From an uncultured bacterium (lineage in GTDB: Bacteria > Bacillota > Clostridia > Oscillospirales > Oscillospiraceae), in the NCBI GenBank assembly GCA_946548895.1, contig CAMNQF010000016.1:1-56914 (forward strand): DNA of 56,914 bases, in the 5' to 3' direction. The notes under the pieces are model-generated. The model was given only the letters and a program-made list of their open reading frames with translations, was not told where the DNA came from and did no database searches. This document shows, piece after piece, positions 8,361-15,342 of the stretch. Made by a program: the position numbers and the translations under genes. The first letter of the stretch is position 1. Every line of letters starts with the position of its first letter.

Positions 8361-9700
8361 ATGTGTCCATCCCCCTCCGGCAGGGGAATCATCAGGTTGA
8401 TGGAAAACCAGTTGTCCCGGCTGTGTACGGTGGTGGTGCCGCCGTACTTCTGGGCGGCGTGGCGGATGGACTTGATTCCGTAGCCGTGGTAGACGCTGTC
8501 CCCCTTGGTAGACACGGGCAGCCCGTCCTGGAAGGTGAGGGCTTCCGGGCAGTAGTTCTCGCAGTGGATCATCAGAAAGTCTTTTTTTACGTATACCGCC
8601 AGGTGGATGAGCCTCTTTTCCCGCTCGGGTATGCGCAGCTCGCACTCAATGGCGTTGTCCAGGATATTGCCGAACACGGTGCAGATATCCATCACGTCCA
8701 TAAACTCCAGCCGGGAGCCGTCGGCCACGCAGGTCAGCTCCACCCCGTGGCGGGCGCAGTACAGGCTCTTGCCGGTGAGCACCGTGTCCAGCACGGAGTT
8801 GCCCGTTTTGTTCTGGGCCTCATAGTCCCGGATCTCCTCCTCCATGCCGTCCAGGTAGGCGGAGCGCTTGTCCGCGTCCGGTTCCGCCCGGAGCACGGCG
8901 ATTTGGTGCTTCAGGTCGTGGTATTTGTGGTTGATGACCTCGATGCTCTCCCGGGACTGCCGGTACTGCGCGTACTGGTTTTGCAGGATGTTCTGGATGG
9001 CGTCCAGCTCCCGCTGCATATAAAGCTCGCACCGCTGGACGTGGTATGCGTAGAGCATGGCCACCCCCGCCAGGTCCACCAGGGTGCGGATATTGTAGAT
9101 GTCCGTCAGTTCGGAGCCGGCGAAGGGGGTGTCCACATTGACAAAGCTGAGATTGCTCAGGAGGAAGCAGGCCAGGGCAATGAGGACGGGGCTCCACAGC
9201 TCCTGAATGCGGAAGGCCAGGGCGGCCCGGGGATCGGCCCGGCGGCTCTCCAGCCAGAACATGGCGGAGAACACCGCGGCGTATACCAGCAGCAGGACAG
9301 CGGCGCCCAGCGCGGCGGCGGGGGCGGTTCCCTCCTGCCAGCCCAGGTTGTACAGGGCGTAGGAATACAGCTGCCACTCCAGGGAGGCGGCAAACTCCGC
9401 CAGCACGAAAGCCCGGGCGGTGCAGTATCCCGCGGCGGACAGGGGCATATCGCAGCACACGGCGATGAGCAGCAGCATCAGTCCCACCGCCAGCCCCATG
9501 CAGGGCAGCCACAGCCAGAGGGGGAGGGCGTCGGTAAAGACCAGGAACGTGCACTGGGCCACCAGGCCCGCCCCCAGCACCTGCCACAGCCGGGCGCCGC
9601 TGAACCGCCGGGGATACCGGGCAATGACGGTGAGGCAGGCGCACCACTCCGCCAGGCCGGTGAGGACCCGGGGGATGTCGGACAGGTAGACGGGGCTCAC
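8342..9700 (-). CDS. GHKL-type membrane sensor histidine kinase (AgrC-like architecture)
   Basis: A 452-residue kinase. Residues 1-215 hold about six hydrophobic segments and should be the membrane sensor; a coiled linker leads to HDLKHQ near residue 261-266 (phosphoacceptor region), and the ATPase domain has the N-box GNILDNAIE and the glycine-rich HGYGIKSIRHAAQKYGG. This is the HATPase_c_5 group usually paired with LytTR regulators and often sensing peptides. It starts at a GTG that overlaps the regulator stop codon by 4 nt (9697-9700), so the two are translationally coupled. No AgrB or AgrD gene is near; the ligand is unknown. Confidence 0.88.
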   Translation of the reverse strand: MSPVYLSDIPRVLTGLAEWCACLTVIARYPRRFSGARLWQVLGAGLVAQCTFLVFTDALPLWLWLPCMGLAVGLMLLLIAVCCDMPLSAAGYCTARAFVLAEFAASLEWQLYSYALYNLGWQEGTAPAAALGAAVLLLVYAAVFSAMFWLESRRADPRAALAFRIQELWSPVLIALACFLLSNLSFVNVDTPFAGSELTDIYNIRTLVDLAGVAMLYAYHVQRCELYMQRELDAIQNILQNQYAQYRQSRESIEVINHKYHDLKHQIAVLRAEPDADKRSAYLDGMEEEIRDYEAQNKTGNSVLDTVLTGKSLYCARHGVELTCVADGSRLEFMDVMDICTVFGNILDNAIECELRIPEREKRLIHLAVYVKKDFLMIHCENYCPEALTFQDGLPVSTKGDSVYHGYGIKSIRHAAQKYGGTTTVHSRDNWFSINLMIPLPEGDGHIKRDAV

Positions 9701-10407
9701 GGTTTGCCCCCTCCCACCCAGTCGGTGAGGGCCTCCAGGAAGGGGGCACGGCGGCCCCGGCTGATGAGCAGCCGGTCCCCGCCTACCACGGCGCAGCCGT
9801 CCTGGATGCCGGTGACGTGCTCCAGGTTCACCAGGTAGCCCTTGTTGCAGCGGGCGAAGCCCTTGCCCGCCAGGTCCTGCTCCACCTGCTGGAGGGTGGC
9901 GGTGGAGGCGTGGATGCCGGAGCGGGTGTGGATCATGAGCTGCCGGCCCAGCCGCTCAATATAAAAAATGCCGTCCACCTCCAGCTTGATGGCGCCCCCC
10001 TTCACCATCACGGTGAGGAAGGCGGCCTCCTTTTTGTGGACGTATTGCAGGGCCCGGCCCAGCCGCTGGGAGAAAGAAAAGTAGTTCAGCGGCTTGAGAA
10101 TGTAGTCCAGGGCGTTCACGGAGTAGCCCTGGATGGCGTACTGGGCCAGGTTGGTGACAAAGACGATGACTACCTCCGGGTCCACCCGGCGCACGTAGCC
10201 CGCCGCCGTCATGCCGTCCATAAACGGCATCTCCACGTCCATCAGGATCAGGTCGAACTCCGGCTGATATCCCTCCACCAGGTCCTCGCCGTTGCTGAAG
10301 CGGGTGATCTGAAAGGCCCGGCCCGTTTCCCGGCCGTAGTCCCCGATGAACTGCTCCAGCTGGGCCAGGCACTGGGGATCGTCCTCGGCAATGGCAATGC
10401 GGATCAT
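9697..10407 (-). CDS. LytTR-family response regulator
   Basis: A 236-residue regulator: receiver domain with acidic pair near E8-D10, phosphoacceptor D57 in LILMDVEMP and conserved K in LKPLNYF, then a C-terminal LytTR DNA-binding domain with ARCNKGYLVNLEHV. These proteins bind direct repeats upstream of target promoters. The ATG overlaps the stop of the DUF5655 gene (ATGA at 10404-10407) and the 3' end overlaps the kinase start, so the three genes form one operon. Purine-rich AGGAGG precedes the start. Targets are not evident. Confidence 0.92.
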   Translation of the reverse strand: MIRIAIAEDDPQCLAQLEQFIGDYGRETGRAFQITRFSNGEDLVEGYQPEFDLILMDVEMPFMDGMTAAGYVRRVDPEVVIVFVTNLAQYAIQGYSVNALDYILKPLNYFSFSQRLGRALQYVHKKEAAFLTVMVKGGAIKLEVDGIFYIERLGRQLMIHTRSGIHASTATLQQVEQDLAGKGFARCNKGYLVNLEHVTGIQDGCAVVGGDRLLISRGRRAPFLEALTDWVGGGKP

Positions 10408-10802
10408 GGCGTTCTCCTCCTCTCTTTTAACAGGCTGAAGTCCCAGGCCTCCCGGAGCCAGCCCATCAGCTCTCCGTCCAGCGCCGCTTCCGACGCCGCG
10501 GGGACGTGGTGGGTCCAGCGGCCCGGGTACGCCTCCACGGATACGGCAACCCGGGGGGAGGGTTCCCGCCGCCCCAGGCCGAAGGACACCACAATGCCCG
10601 GGTCCCGCTTCCGCTTGGGCAGGGAGACCATGGCGAACAGCCGGGGGGAGTAAAAGCTGATCTGGCTCTTCTGCACCTTGACGGACGCCTGGGGAAAGGC
10701 GGCGTCCAGCCGGCGGAACAGGGCCTGGTACAGCGCCAGCTGGTCCGGGCTCCCATCAAAGAAGAACAGCACGTCGGTTTCGTAATGGCCGGGTACGTTC
10801 AC
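10404..10802 (-). CDS. DUF5655-like protein leading the two-component operon
   Basis: A 132-residue cytoplasmic protein with the pattern of DUF5655 domains: VKVQKSQISFYSPRLFAMV, then a beta-rich stretch and WLREAWDFSLLK at the C terminus. Molecular function is unknown. I place the start at GTG 10802 because AAGGAGG lies about 8 bp upstream and because an upstream in-frame ATG at 10844 falls inside the -10 of the best promoter. The TGA overlaps the regulator ATG, so its product is made in fixed ratio with the two-component pair, hinting at an accessory role. Family assignment is from memory of the motif and is moderately sure. Confidence 0.7.
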   Translation of the reverse strand: MNVPGHYETDVLFFFDGSPDQLALYQALFRRLDAAFPQASVKVQKSQISFYSPRLFAMVSLPKRKRDPGIVVSFGLGRREPSPRVAVSVEAYPGRWTHHVPAASEAALDGELMGWLREAWDFSLLKERRRTP

Positions 10803-10839
10803 GGCGGTCCCCTCCTTGCGGGCAGAATCTATCAATAAC

Positions 10840-10868
10840 ATCATATCACGCGGGAGGGAATTTGAAAA
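10840..10868 (-). promoter_or_regulatory. Promoter of the DUF5655-LytTR-GHKL operon
   Basis: Minus-strand TTTTCA (10863-10868), 17 bp, TATGAT (10840-10845). Confidence 0.6.
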
Positions 10869-11040
10869 GACGGCGGGGGCGGATCAGGCAAAAAAATCTC
10901 GGAAAAACAGGGCTTGTCCCGGCCGTGGCGGCCCAGTTCTTGGAAGGAACTCCCATTTGCGGCGGTGGCCGATCCTCCAAACGGCGGAGGGGCAATGGCC
11001 GTTCCGCTTTGTGCAACATGGAAAAACGCCCCATCTTATT

Positions 11041-11062
11041 TACAAAATGTTCACATTTTGTA
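11041..11062. promoter_or_regulatory. Perfect 22-bp palindrome upstream of the microprotein promoter
   Basis: TACAAAATG-TTCA-CATTTTGTA, 9-bp perfect arms. It is centred about 57 bp before the presumed start of transcription from the TATAAT at 11097, a usual position for an activator site. The interval 10869-11040 shows nothing else that I can support. Confidence 0.6.
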
Positions 11063-11096
11063 CACGAATAATCCACATCTTTCCGGCGGCCCGGCC

Positions 11097-11102
11097 TATA
11101 AT
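11097..11102 (+). promoter_or_regulatory. -10 element of the microprotein gene
   Basis: Consensus TATAAT. The region 17-18 bp upstream (CACATC) is a poor -35, which fits an activator-dependent promoter together with the palindrome at 11041-11062. Confidence 0.5.
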
Positions 11103-11163
11103 GTGCCTACCGTGAGCGGAAGAGCTCGCGGCAGACCGAAGCGAGAAAGGAATGAATTTCATC

Positions 11164-11262
11164 ATGTATATGCTCAACTACAAAAACACTTACCAGCGCA
11201 AGGTGACCCTGACGCAGCGCATTGCCGCGTTTGTCAGCAACCTGGTCAACGGCGTACAGTGA
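11164..11262 (+). CDS. 32-residue basic amphipathic microprotein
   Basis: A short reading frame encoding MYMLNYKNTYQRKVTLTQR followed by IAAFVSNLVNGVQ. The C-terminal half would form an amphipathic helix; the N-terminal half is polar and basic. GAGAAAGG lies about 13 bp upstream of 11164 (ATGs at 11152 and 11170 are in-frame alternatives). It has its own TATAAT, an upstream palindrome and a downstream hairpin, and diverges from the GHKL/LytTR operon. It has no Cys and no AgrB partner, so it is not an obvious AgrD. I do not recognise the family; a secreted signal, a membrane-active peptide or a leader are all possible. Confidence 0.5.
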   Translation: MYMLNYKNTYQRKVTLTQRIAAFVSNLVNGVQ

Positions 11263-11266
11263 GCCG

Positions 11267-11312
11267 GCCCGTCAGACGTGTAAGGCGCGTCTGGCGGGTC
11301 GAAGTCGTTTTT
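11267..11312 (+). terminator. Hairpin after the microprotein, weak terminator
   Basis: GCCCGTCAGACG / CGTCTGGCGGGT stem (11267-11299) with two wobble pairs; the T-run GTTTTT begins 9 bp later, so termination may be inefficient. Confidence 0.45.
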
Positions 11313-11447
11313 GGGATTACCGCCGGCGGGACCGTTGGTACAGGCCGACTTTCCTGACAGTCGAGTTGCTTTTTCGCCGTGGGGCCTTGACTTTTTCCCG
11401 GCGGCGGGGTAGGGTGGGGACACAACCTGTCGAAGGGAGCGCCGGAT

Positions 11448-12476
11448 ATGAACGGGAAGAAATCCTTTGGAGAGTATATCCGAAAAAAGAGGCTGGACGC
11501 GGGGCTGACCCAGAAGGAGCTGGCGGGCCAGCTGTTTGTCACCGAGTCCACCATCAGCAAGTGGGAGCGGGCGCTGTCCTACCCGGACGTGTCCATGGTC
11601 ACGCCCATCTGCGCCGCCCTGCACATCACGGAGCACGAGTTTTTCACCGCCTGCGACGACGACCAGGCCCACGCCCAGGAGCGGCAGGCGGCGGTTTGGC
11701 GCGGGGTGACGAAGGGGGCCCGGTTGTTCTTTGCCGTGGGCTACGCCATCGCCGTGGCCGTCTGCTTCATCTGCGACCTGGCGGTCTTTCACACTTTGGA
11801 CTGGTTCTGGATTGTGCTGGCGGCCTGCGCCCTGGCTTTCTGCTTTACCAACCTGCCCTTCCTGTTCCAGCGCAACCGGCTGGCGGTGTGCCTGGGGTCC
11901 GCGTCCATGTGCCTGATCCTCCTGCTGCTGGCCTGCTGGGTCAATGTGGGCGGCTGGTGGATCATCGGCGCGCTGGCCATCACGGCGGCGTGCATAGCCT
12001 TGCCCTGAACCTGGTGGGCCATCTGGCGGTTCTATGGCCGGCATATCCTGCCCCTGTGCGGGGCGGCGCTCACCGCGTGGGTGTTTCTCCTGCTGGCGGT
12101 GATCTGGGCGTTCACCGGCGGGGACTGGCTGTTCTCGGTGGCCTACCCGCTGGCGCTGGCGGGAACCGCCTTCTTCTGGGTGGGCTTTGCCGTGCTTTAC
12201 TGGCTGAAGGCCGGCCCCTGGCTTAAGGGCGGCGTGATCGCCCTGCTGGCCAGCTTTGCCACGCCGGTGTTCAACAGCCTCTGCGGCCTGATCCTGGAGG
12301 ACATGGGCGGGCCCAGCTTCTGGCAATACTTCTCGGCGCGGGATATGCTGGCCCGCCGCGCCGCCGGGGACGTGTCCTGGGTCAATTCCTTGATCTTTCA
12401 GATCATGCTGGCGTGCTCCCTGGCGCTCACCGCCATTGGCGTGATTGCGGAGATACGCCGCGGAAAAAAGGCATAA
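11448..12476 (+). pseudogene. XRE-family regulator with membrane domain, interrupted by an in-frame TGA
   Basis: Residues 1-60 are a Cro/C1-type helix-turn-helix (IRKKRLDAGLTQKELAGQLFVTESTISKWERALSYPD); the rest is a multi-segment membrane domain. Translation from 11448 (AAGGGAG 8 bp upstream) stops at TGA 12006-12008 after ACIALP. The same frame then continues uninterrupted as TWWAIWRFYGRHILPLCG and further hydrophobic segments to TAA at 12476. Total would be 342 residues plus the stop position, so this is one gene broken by a nonsense codon, or two split products. No selenocysteine signal is apparent. The first part alone still holds the whole DNA-binding domain and some membrane segments, so it could retain activity. 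Confidence 0.8.
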
Positions 12477-12515
12477 AAAGCGCCCGGCCATGGGAGCGGG
12501 CCGCTCCATGGCCGG
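12474..12515 (-). terminator. Hairpin between the XRE gene and the holin-like gene
   Basis: CCGGCCATGG..AGCGG / CCGCTCCATGGCCGG (12484-12515, one bulge). On the minus strand it is followed by GGGCGCTTTTTATG, so it ends the leftward holin-like gene. Confidence 0.75.
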
Positions 12516-12531
12516 ACGTTCCGCCGGGGCG

Positions 12532-12768
12532 TCAGATGTCCCGCTCCAGGTCCTGAATGCGGTGGTTCACCACCTTCAGCTTTTCCTCCTGGAGCTCCGC
12601 CCGCTCTTCCAGGCGGTAGGTGCGCTCCACCAGGCTGTTGTGGGCCTGCACCTGTTTTTCCAGGGCCTCCAGGCGGTAGGCGATGAGGGCGGTGGACCTG
12701 CGGTTCGCGAAATAGCTCCCCGCCAGCGTCCCCGCCAGCGCCAGCGCCGCCACGACAATGTCCTCCAT
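12532..12768 (-). CDS. Small membrane-anchored coiled-coil protein (holin/XhlA-like)
   Basis: A 78-residue protein: one N-terminal membrane segment (MEDIVVAALALAGTLAGSYF), then NRRSTALIAYRLEALEKQV and a charged heptad-patterned coiled coil ending in NHRIQDLERDI. The arrangement matches short BhlA/XhlA-like phage-associated proteins common in Firmicutes genomes. A near-perfect AGGAGGTGA precedes the ATG at 12768, which settles the start against longer in-frame options. No lysin, portal or integrase is near, so there is no prophage here; it is either a lone phage-derived gene or a cellular microprotein of unknown role. Confidence 0.65.
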   Translation of the reverse strand: MEDIVVAALALAGTLAGSYFANRRSTALIAYRLEALEKQVQAHNSLVERTYRLEERAELQEEKLKVVNHRIQDLERDI

Positions 12769-12875
12769 CCGGTCACCTCCTCCGGCTGTGCCGGAACCGG
12801 GGAGATTTTCCGCCGCGGTTGCCCCTTTTTGTGCACGGCAGCGGTTTCCGGCCGAGATAGTATGCCGGTCATCAA

Positions 12876-12907
12876 GCGGCCCGCGCATGGAGCGCGGGCC
12901 GCCTTTT
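12876..12907 (+). terminator. GC-rich hairpin between holin-like and glycosidase genes
   Basis: GCGGCCCGCGC / GCGCGGGCCGC with loop ATGGA, followed on the plus strand by CTTTTTC. Both neighbours are on the minus strand, so its orientation does not fit a simple terminator; it may end antisense transcription or protect the glycosidase mRNA 3' end. Confidence 0.5.
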
Positions 12908-12922
12908 TCAACCAGTGTTCCG

Positions 12923-14599
12923 TTAGGGCTGGCCATAGCGGCTGCCGATGCGCAGGACGGTGGCAATGGCCTGTTCCCTGGAGAAGGTGCCCTCCGGCCT
13001 GAAGGCCCCGTTATCGCCGTTCATAATGCCGTTGACGCCGCAGTAATCAATGAACTGCCCGGCCCAGCCAAACGCGGCCCGGTCGGTGAAGGCGGAGTAT
13101 TGCTCCCCGCGGTCCGCCACCCCCAGCAGCTGGGTGGTGAGGGCCAGAATTTTGGCCGCCTCGGACCGCTTCAGATTGCGGTCCGGCTCAAAGCGGCCCT
13201 CGCCCACGCCGCTGATGATGCCCAGTCCGGCACAGCTGCGCACCGCCTCGCCGGAGGTGTCGGAAAATTCCACCACGGCGTTGTTCTGGAGCTTTTGGCT
13301 GATGCCGGGCTGCTGTTTCAGCAGCTCCCAGATCAGGCGGCAGAAGTCCTGCCGGCTGATGGGAGACTGGTAGCTGTTTTGGATATCCTGGGGCACCAGG
13401 CCCTTGGAAATGGCGTTTTGGACCTCGGCCACCGCCCAGGGGGAGGGGCCGCCGGAGGCGTCCGGGGACTGGGCGGCCGTGCCGCTCCCGGTGTCCACGA
13501 TGGACAACACGCTGGCCAGGTTCCGGCCCGCGGGTTGGATAAAGGACCCGTTGGCGTACAGCATGGAGGACGCGCCCCCGTCCATGGCCAGGCCCTCCTG
13601 GATGCCGTTGGCCACCATCCAGTCGGCGATCTGCCGGAAGGAGGCGGTGGCCACCCCCATCACCAGGCTGCCGCCGGAGGTGACGCCCACGAAGGACCGG
13701 GCGGCCACCCCGTCAGGCCGCTGCTTGGGGTCGCTGTAAAAGCTCTGGTTACCCTGCCCGTCCACCACGTTGACGCCGTTTTTCACCAGCAGCGGGCCGC
13801 CCACCAGGGCCTCCCGCACGCCGGCCCACTCGGAATCCCGGTCGGTGCCGCTGGCGGTGAGCTGGACCTCTGCGCTCATCCCCACGGCGGGCAGGCGGTT
13901 GTGGCCGCGCTCATCCTCATATACCGCGGAGTTATACACCAGCACGTAGGTTCCGGCGGGCACGGTGATGCTGCCGCCGGGGACAGCCTGGGTGACTTGG
14001 CCATTCTGAATGTAGAACATGGTGGAGCTGGCGGGCACGTCCACCGGGAGGGTCAGGTGCTCGTCAAAGAGCATAATGGCCCAGGGGTCGGAGAGATAGG
14101 TGTTGACGCCCCAGTTGCCGCCCACGGTAAAGCCGTTGCCCAGCGCGATTTGATACGTCAGCGTCACCCAGTCCACCATAGCCTTTCCGGCGGCGGTGAA
14201 GCCCAGGGTGGCGGTATTGCCGCTGTGGATGAGCACGCCGTCTTTGACCACGGCGTTCATAATCATGGGGCAGTTGTCGGGGTATACCGCGGCGCCTTTG
14301 GTGTAGGCGTCGAAGAATCCCCCGTTGATGGCGGCCACCACCGTATGGCCCTTGGCGTTCTCCGCTTCGATGATGCCCTTGGCCGGGGCGGACTCCACCA
14401 CGCTGTTGTTGGCCAGGCTGACCACGCCGGTGCGGCCCGGCGTCATGTCCACGGTGACAATCTTAGCTGTCCTGCCGCCGATAGCGTCGCTCCAGGCGGT
14501 GACGCCCGCCTCCGCGGCTGAGGCGGGTACGGCCAGCAGGGACGCGCACACCGCCGCGGCCAGGAACAGCCCGGCGGCACGAGATTTTAGACCTTTCAC
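12923..14599 (-). CDS. Secreted SLH-anchored phosphodiester glycosidase (NAGPA domain)
   Basis: A 558-residue exported protein. Residues 1-29 form a signal peptide (basic start, hydrophobic core, VPASA-AEAG cleavage site). Residues about 30-370 are an NAGPA / phosphodiester glycosidase domain with AAINGGFFDAYTKGAAVYPDNCPM, LVGGPLLVKNG and GLAMDGGASSMLYANG. Residues about 390-558 are three SLH repeats, for example GEGRFEPDRNLKRSEAAKILAL and NGAFRPEGTFSREQAIATVLRI. SLH repeats bind pyruvylated wall polymer, and csaB for that modification lies at 36065-37195. It starts at GTG 14599 with GAAGGAGGG upstream and has a TTGACA-17-TAGAAT promoter. The family cleaves sugar-phosphodiester links; the actual substrate here is not known. 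Confidence 0.88.
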   Translation of the reverse strand: MKGLKSRAAGLFLAAAVCASLLAVPASAAEAGVTAWSDAIGGRTAKIVTVDMTPGRTGVVSLANNSVVESAPAKGIIEAENAKGHTVVAAINGGFFDAYTKGAAVYPDNCPMIMNAVVKDGVLIHSGNTATLGFTAAGKAMVDWVTLTYQIALGNGFTVGGNWGVNTYLSDPWAIMLFDEHLTLPVDVPASSTMFYIQNGQVTQAVPGGSITVPAGTYVLVYNSAVYEDERGHNRLPAVGMSAEVQLTASGTDRDSEWAGVREALVGGPLLVKNGVNVVDGQGNQSFYSDPKQRPDGVAARSFVGVTSGGSLVMGVATASFRQIADWMVANGIQEGLAMDGGASSMLYANGSFIQPAGRNLASVLSIVDTGSGTAAQSPDASGGPSPWAVAEVQNAISKGLVPQDIQNSYQSPISRQDFCRLIWELLKQQPGISQKLQNNAVVEFSDTSGEAVRSCAGLGIISGVGEGRFEPDRNLKRSEAAKILALTTQLLGVADRGEQYSAFTDRAAFGWAGQFIDYCGVNGIMNGDNGAFRPEGTFSREQAIATVLRIGSRYGQP

Positions 14600-14654
14600 A
14601 AAAAGCCCTCCTTCTTTCTGGCCGGAAAATATGCCTCCGGCTTTTCTCGGGAAT

Positions 14655-14683
14655 ATTCTATACCATCCTGTTTCCTATGTCAA
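14655..14683 (-). promoter_or_regulatory. Promoter of the SLH glycosidase gene
   Basis: Minus-strand TTGACA (14678-14683), 17 bp, TAGAAT (14655-14660). Confidence 0.8.
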
Positions 14684-14747
14684 TAAACCGGCGGCGTACG
14701 CCGCCGGGGAGCGTATTCCGGCCGCGGAAAAAATATGCCGGGAGGGA

Positions 14748-14776
14748 TTGACAAACCGGCCCTGACCGAGTATAAT
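14748..14776 (+). promoter_or_regulatory. Full-consensus SigA promoter
   Basis: TTGACA (14748-14753), exactly 17 bp, TATAAT (14771-14776). It drives the 14877 gene through a leader with a terminator-like hairpin. Confidence 0.88.
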
Positions 14777-14790
14777 GGCTATCAGGATAA

Positions 14791-14832
14791 AAAAAGGGTA
14801 TGGGACGGCTGAGGCTGTTTCATGCCCTTTTT
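14791..14832 (+). terminator. Leader hairpin with U-tract, possible attenuator
   Basis: AAAAAGGGTATG / CATGCCCTTTTT, a 12-bp stem with one wobble and an 18-nt loop, beginning within about 10 nt of the expected transcript start and 45 nt before the 14877 start codon. Confidence 0.55.
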
Positions 14833-14876
14833 CCGTTTGCGGGGGAAAGGGTACTACTTGAAAGGGGGAGCCCATT

Positions 14877-15239
14877 ATGGCAACCAAGCAAAACACGAGA
14901 GAGTATCCCGTTCAGGTCATCCGCGAGAATCTGCGCCAACACTCGGCCCGGCAGGCGGCCTTGCTGACGCGGTCTGTCGGACGGCTGACCTCCTGCGACG
15001 CCCAGCCCTGCCTGGAATACCGCGCGGAGATTACGGCGGAGCGCACCGTCATCGACCGGCTGCTGTATGTCCAGGAGTGCCGGAACGCGCTGGAGCGGTG
15101 CATCTGTTCCGGGTCCGCCCGCCTGCGCTACCACTGGCGGGATGGCCGGGTGACGGACACCTGCTTCCGCAGGACCGCCCCCGGAAGAATCCGGGTCAGC
15201 GGGCTGCTGGCCGAGCCCGTCCTGCGGGCGGCGGGCTGA
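14877..15239 (+). CDS. Unrecognised 120-residue Arg/Cys-rich protein
   Basis: I do not recognise this family. The product is 120 residues, basic, without membrane segments or signal peptide, and has seven Cys, several in close pairs (SCDAQPC, ERCIC). The N-terminal half is helical and Arg-rich (QVIRENLRQHSARQAALLTRSVGRL); the C-terminal half looks like a small beta unit (ARLRYHWRDGRVTDTCFRR). AAAGGGGGAG lies 6 bp before the ATG. A full-consensus promoter, a terminator-like hairpin in the leader and a strong terminator at 15247 make it a monocistronic, probably well transcribed and regulated gene. It sits beside the collagen-like surface protein locus, but no link is proven. Confidence 0.75.
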   Translation: MATKQNTREYPVQVIRENLRQHSARQAALLTRSVGRLTSCDAQPCLEYRAEITAERTVIDRLLYVQECRNALERCICSGSARLRYHWRDGRVTDTCFRRTAPGRIRVSGLLAEPVLRAAG

Positions 15240-15246
15240 GAGAAAG

Positions 15247-15283
15247 GCCGCCGCAGCGGAGTGATCCGCTGCGGCGGCTTTTC
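15247..15283 (+). terminator. Terminator of the 14877 gene
   Basis: 14-bp stem GCCGCCGCAGCGGA / TCCGCTGCGGCGGC, loop GTGA, then TTTTC. Confidence 0.9.
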
Positions 15284-15342
15284 GCGATTTTGGGGAAGAA
15301 CGGAGAGACCATAGAGCAGGCTTTGGCTGGGCGCCGTGCTCC

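Noticed and set aside
10816-11115. Overlapping open frames between the DUF5655 promoter and the microprotein
   Set aside because: They lie across promoter elements, have no Shine-Dalgarno and look random in composition.
11164-11262. AgrD-type autoinducing peptide
   Set aside because: No Cys for a thiolactone, no acidic C-terminal tail and no AgrB gene nearby.
12006-12008. TGA as selenocysteine codon in the XRE-type gene
   Set aside because: No SECIS-like hairpin is evident just downstream, and the family has no known selenoproteins.
12532-12768. Prophage suggested by a holin-like gene
   Set aside because: No other phage genes, integrase or attachment sites lie around it.
12532-12966. Longer start for the holin-like protein (up to 12966)
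   Set aside because: The extension has no family-like sequence, overlaps the glycosidase 3' end, and ATG 12768 has a near-perfect AGGAGGTGA.
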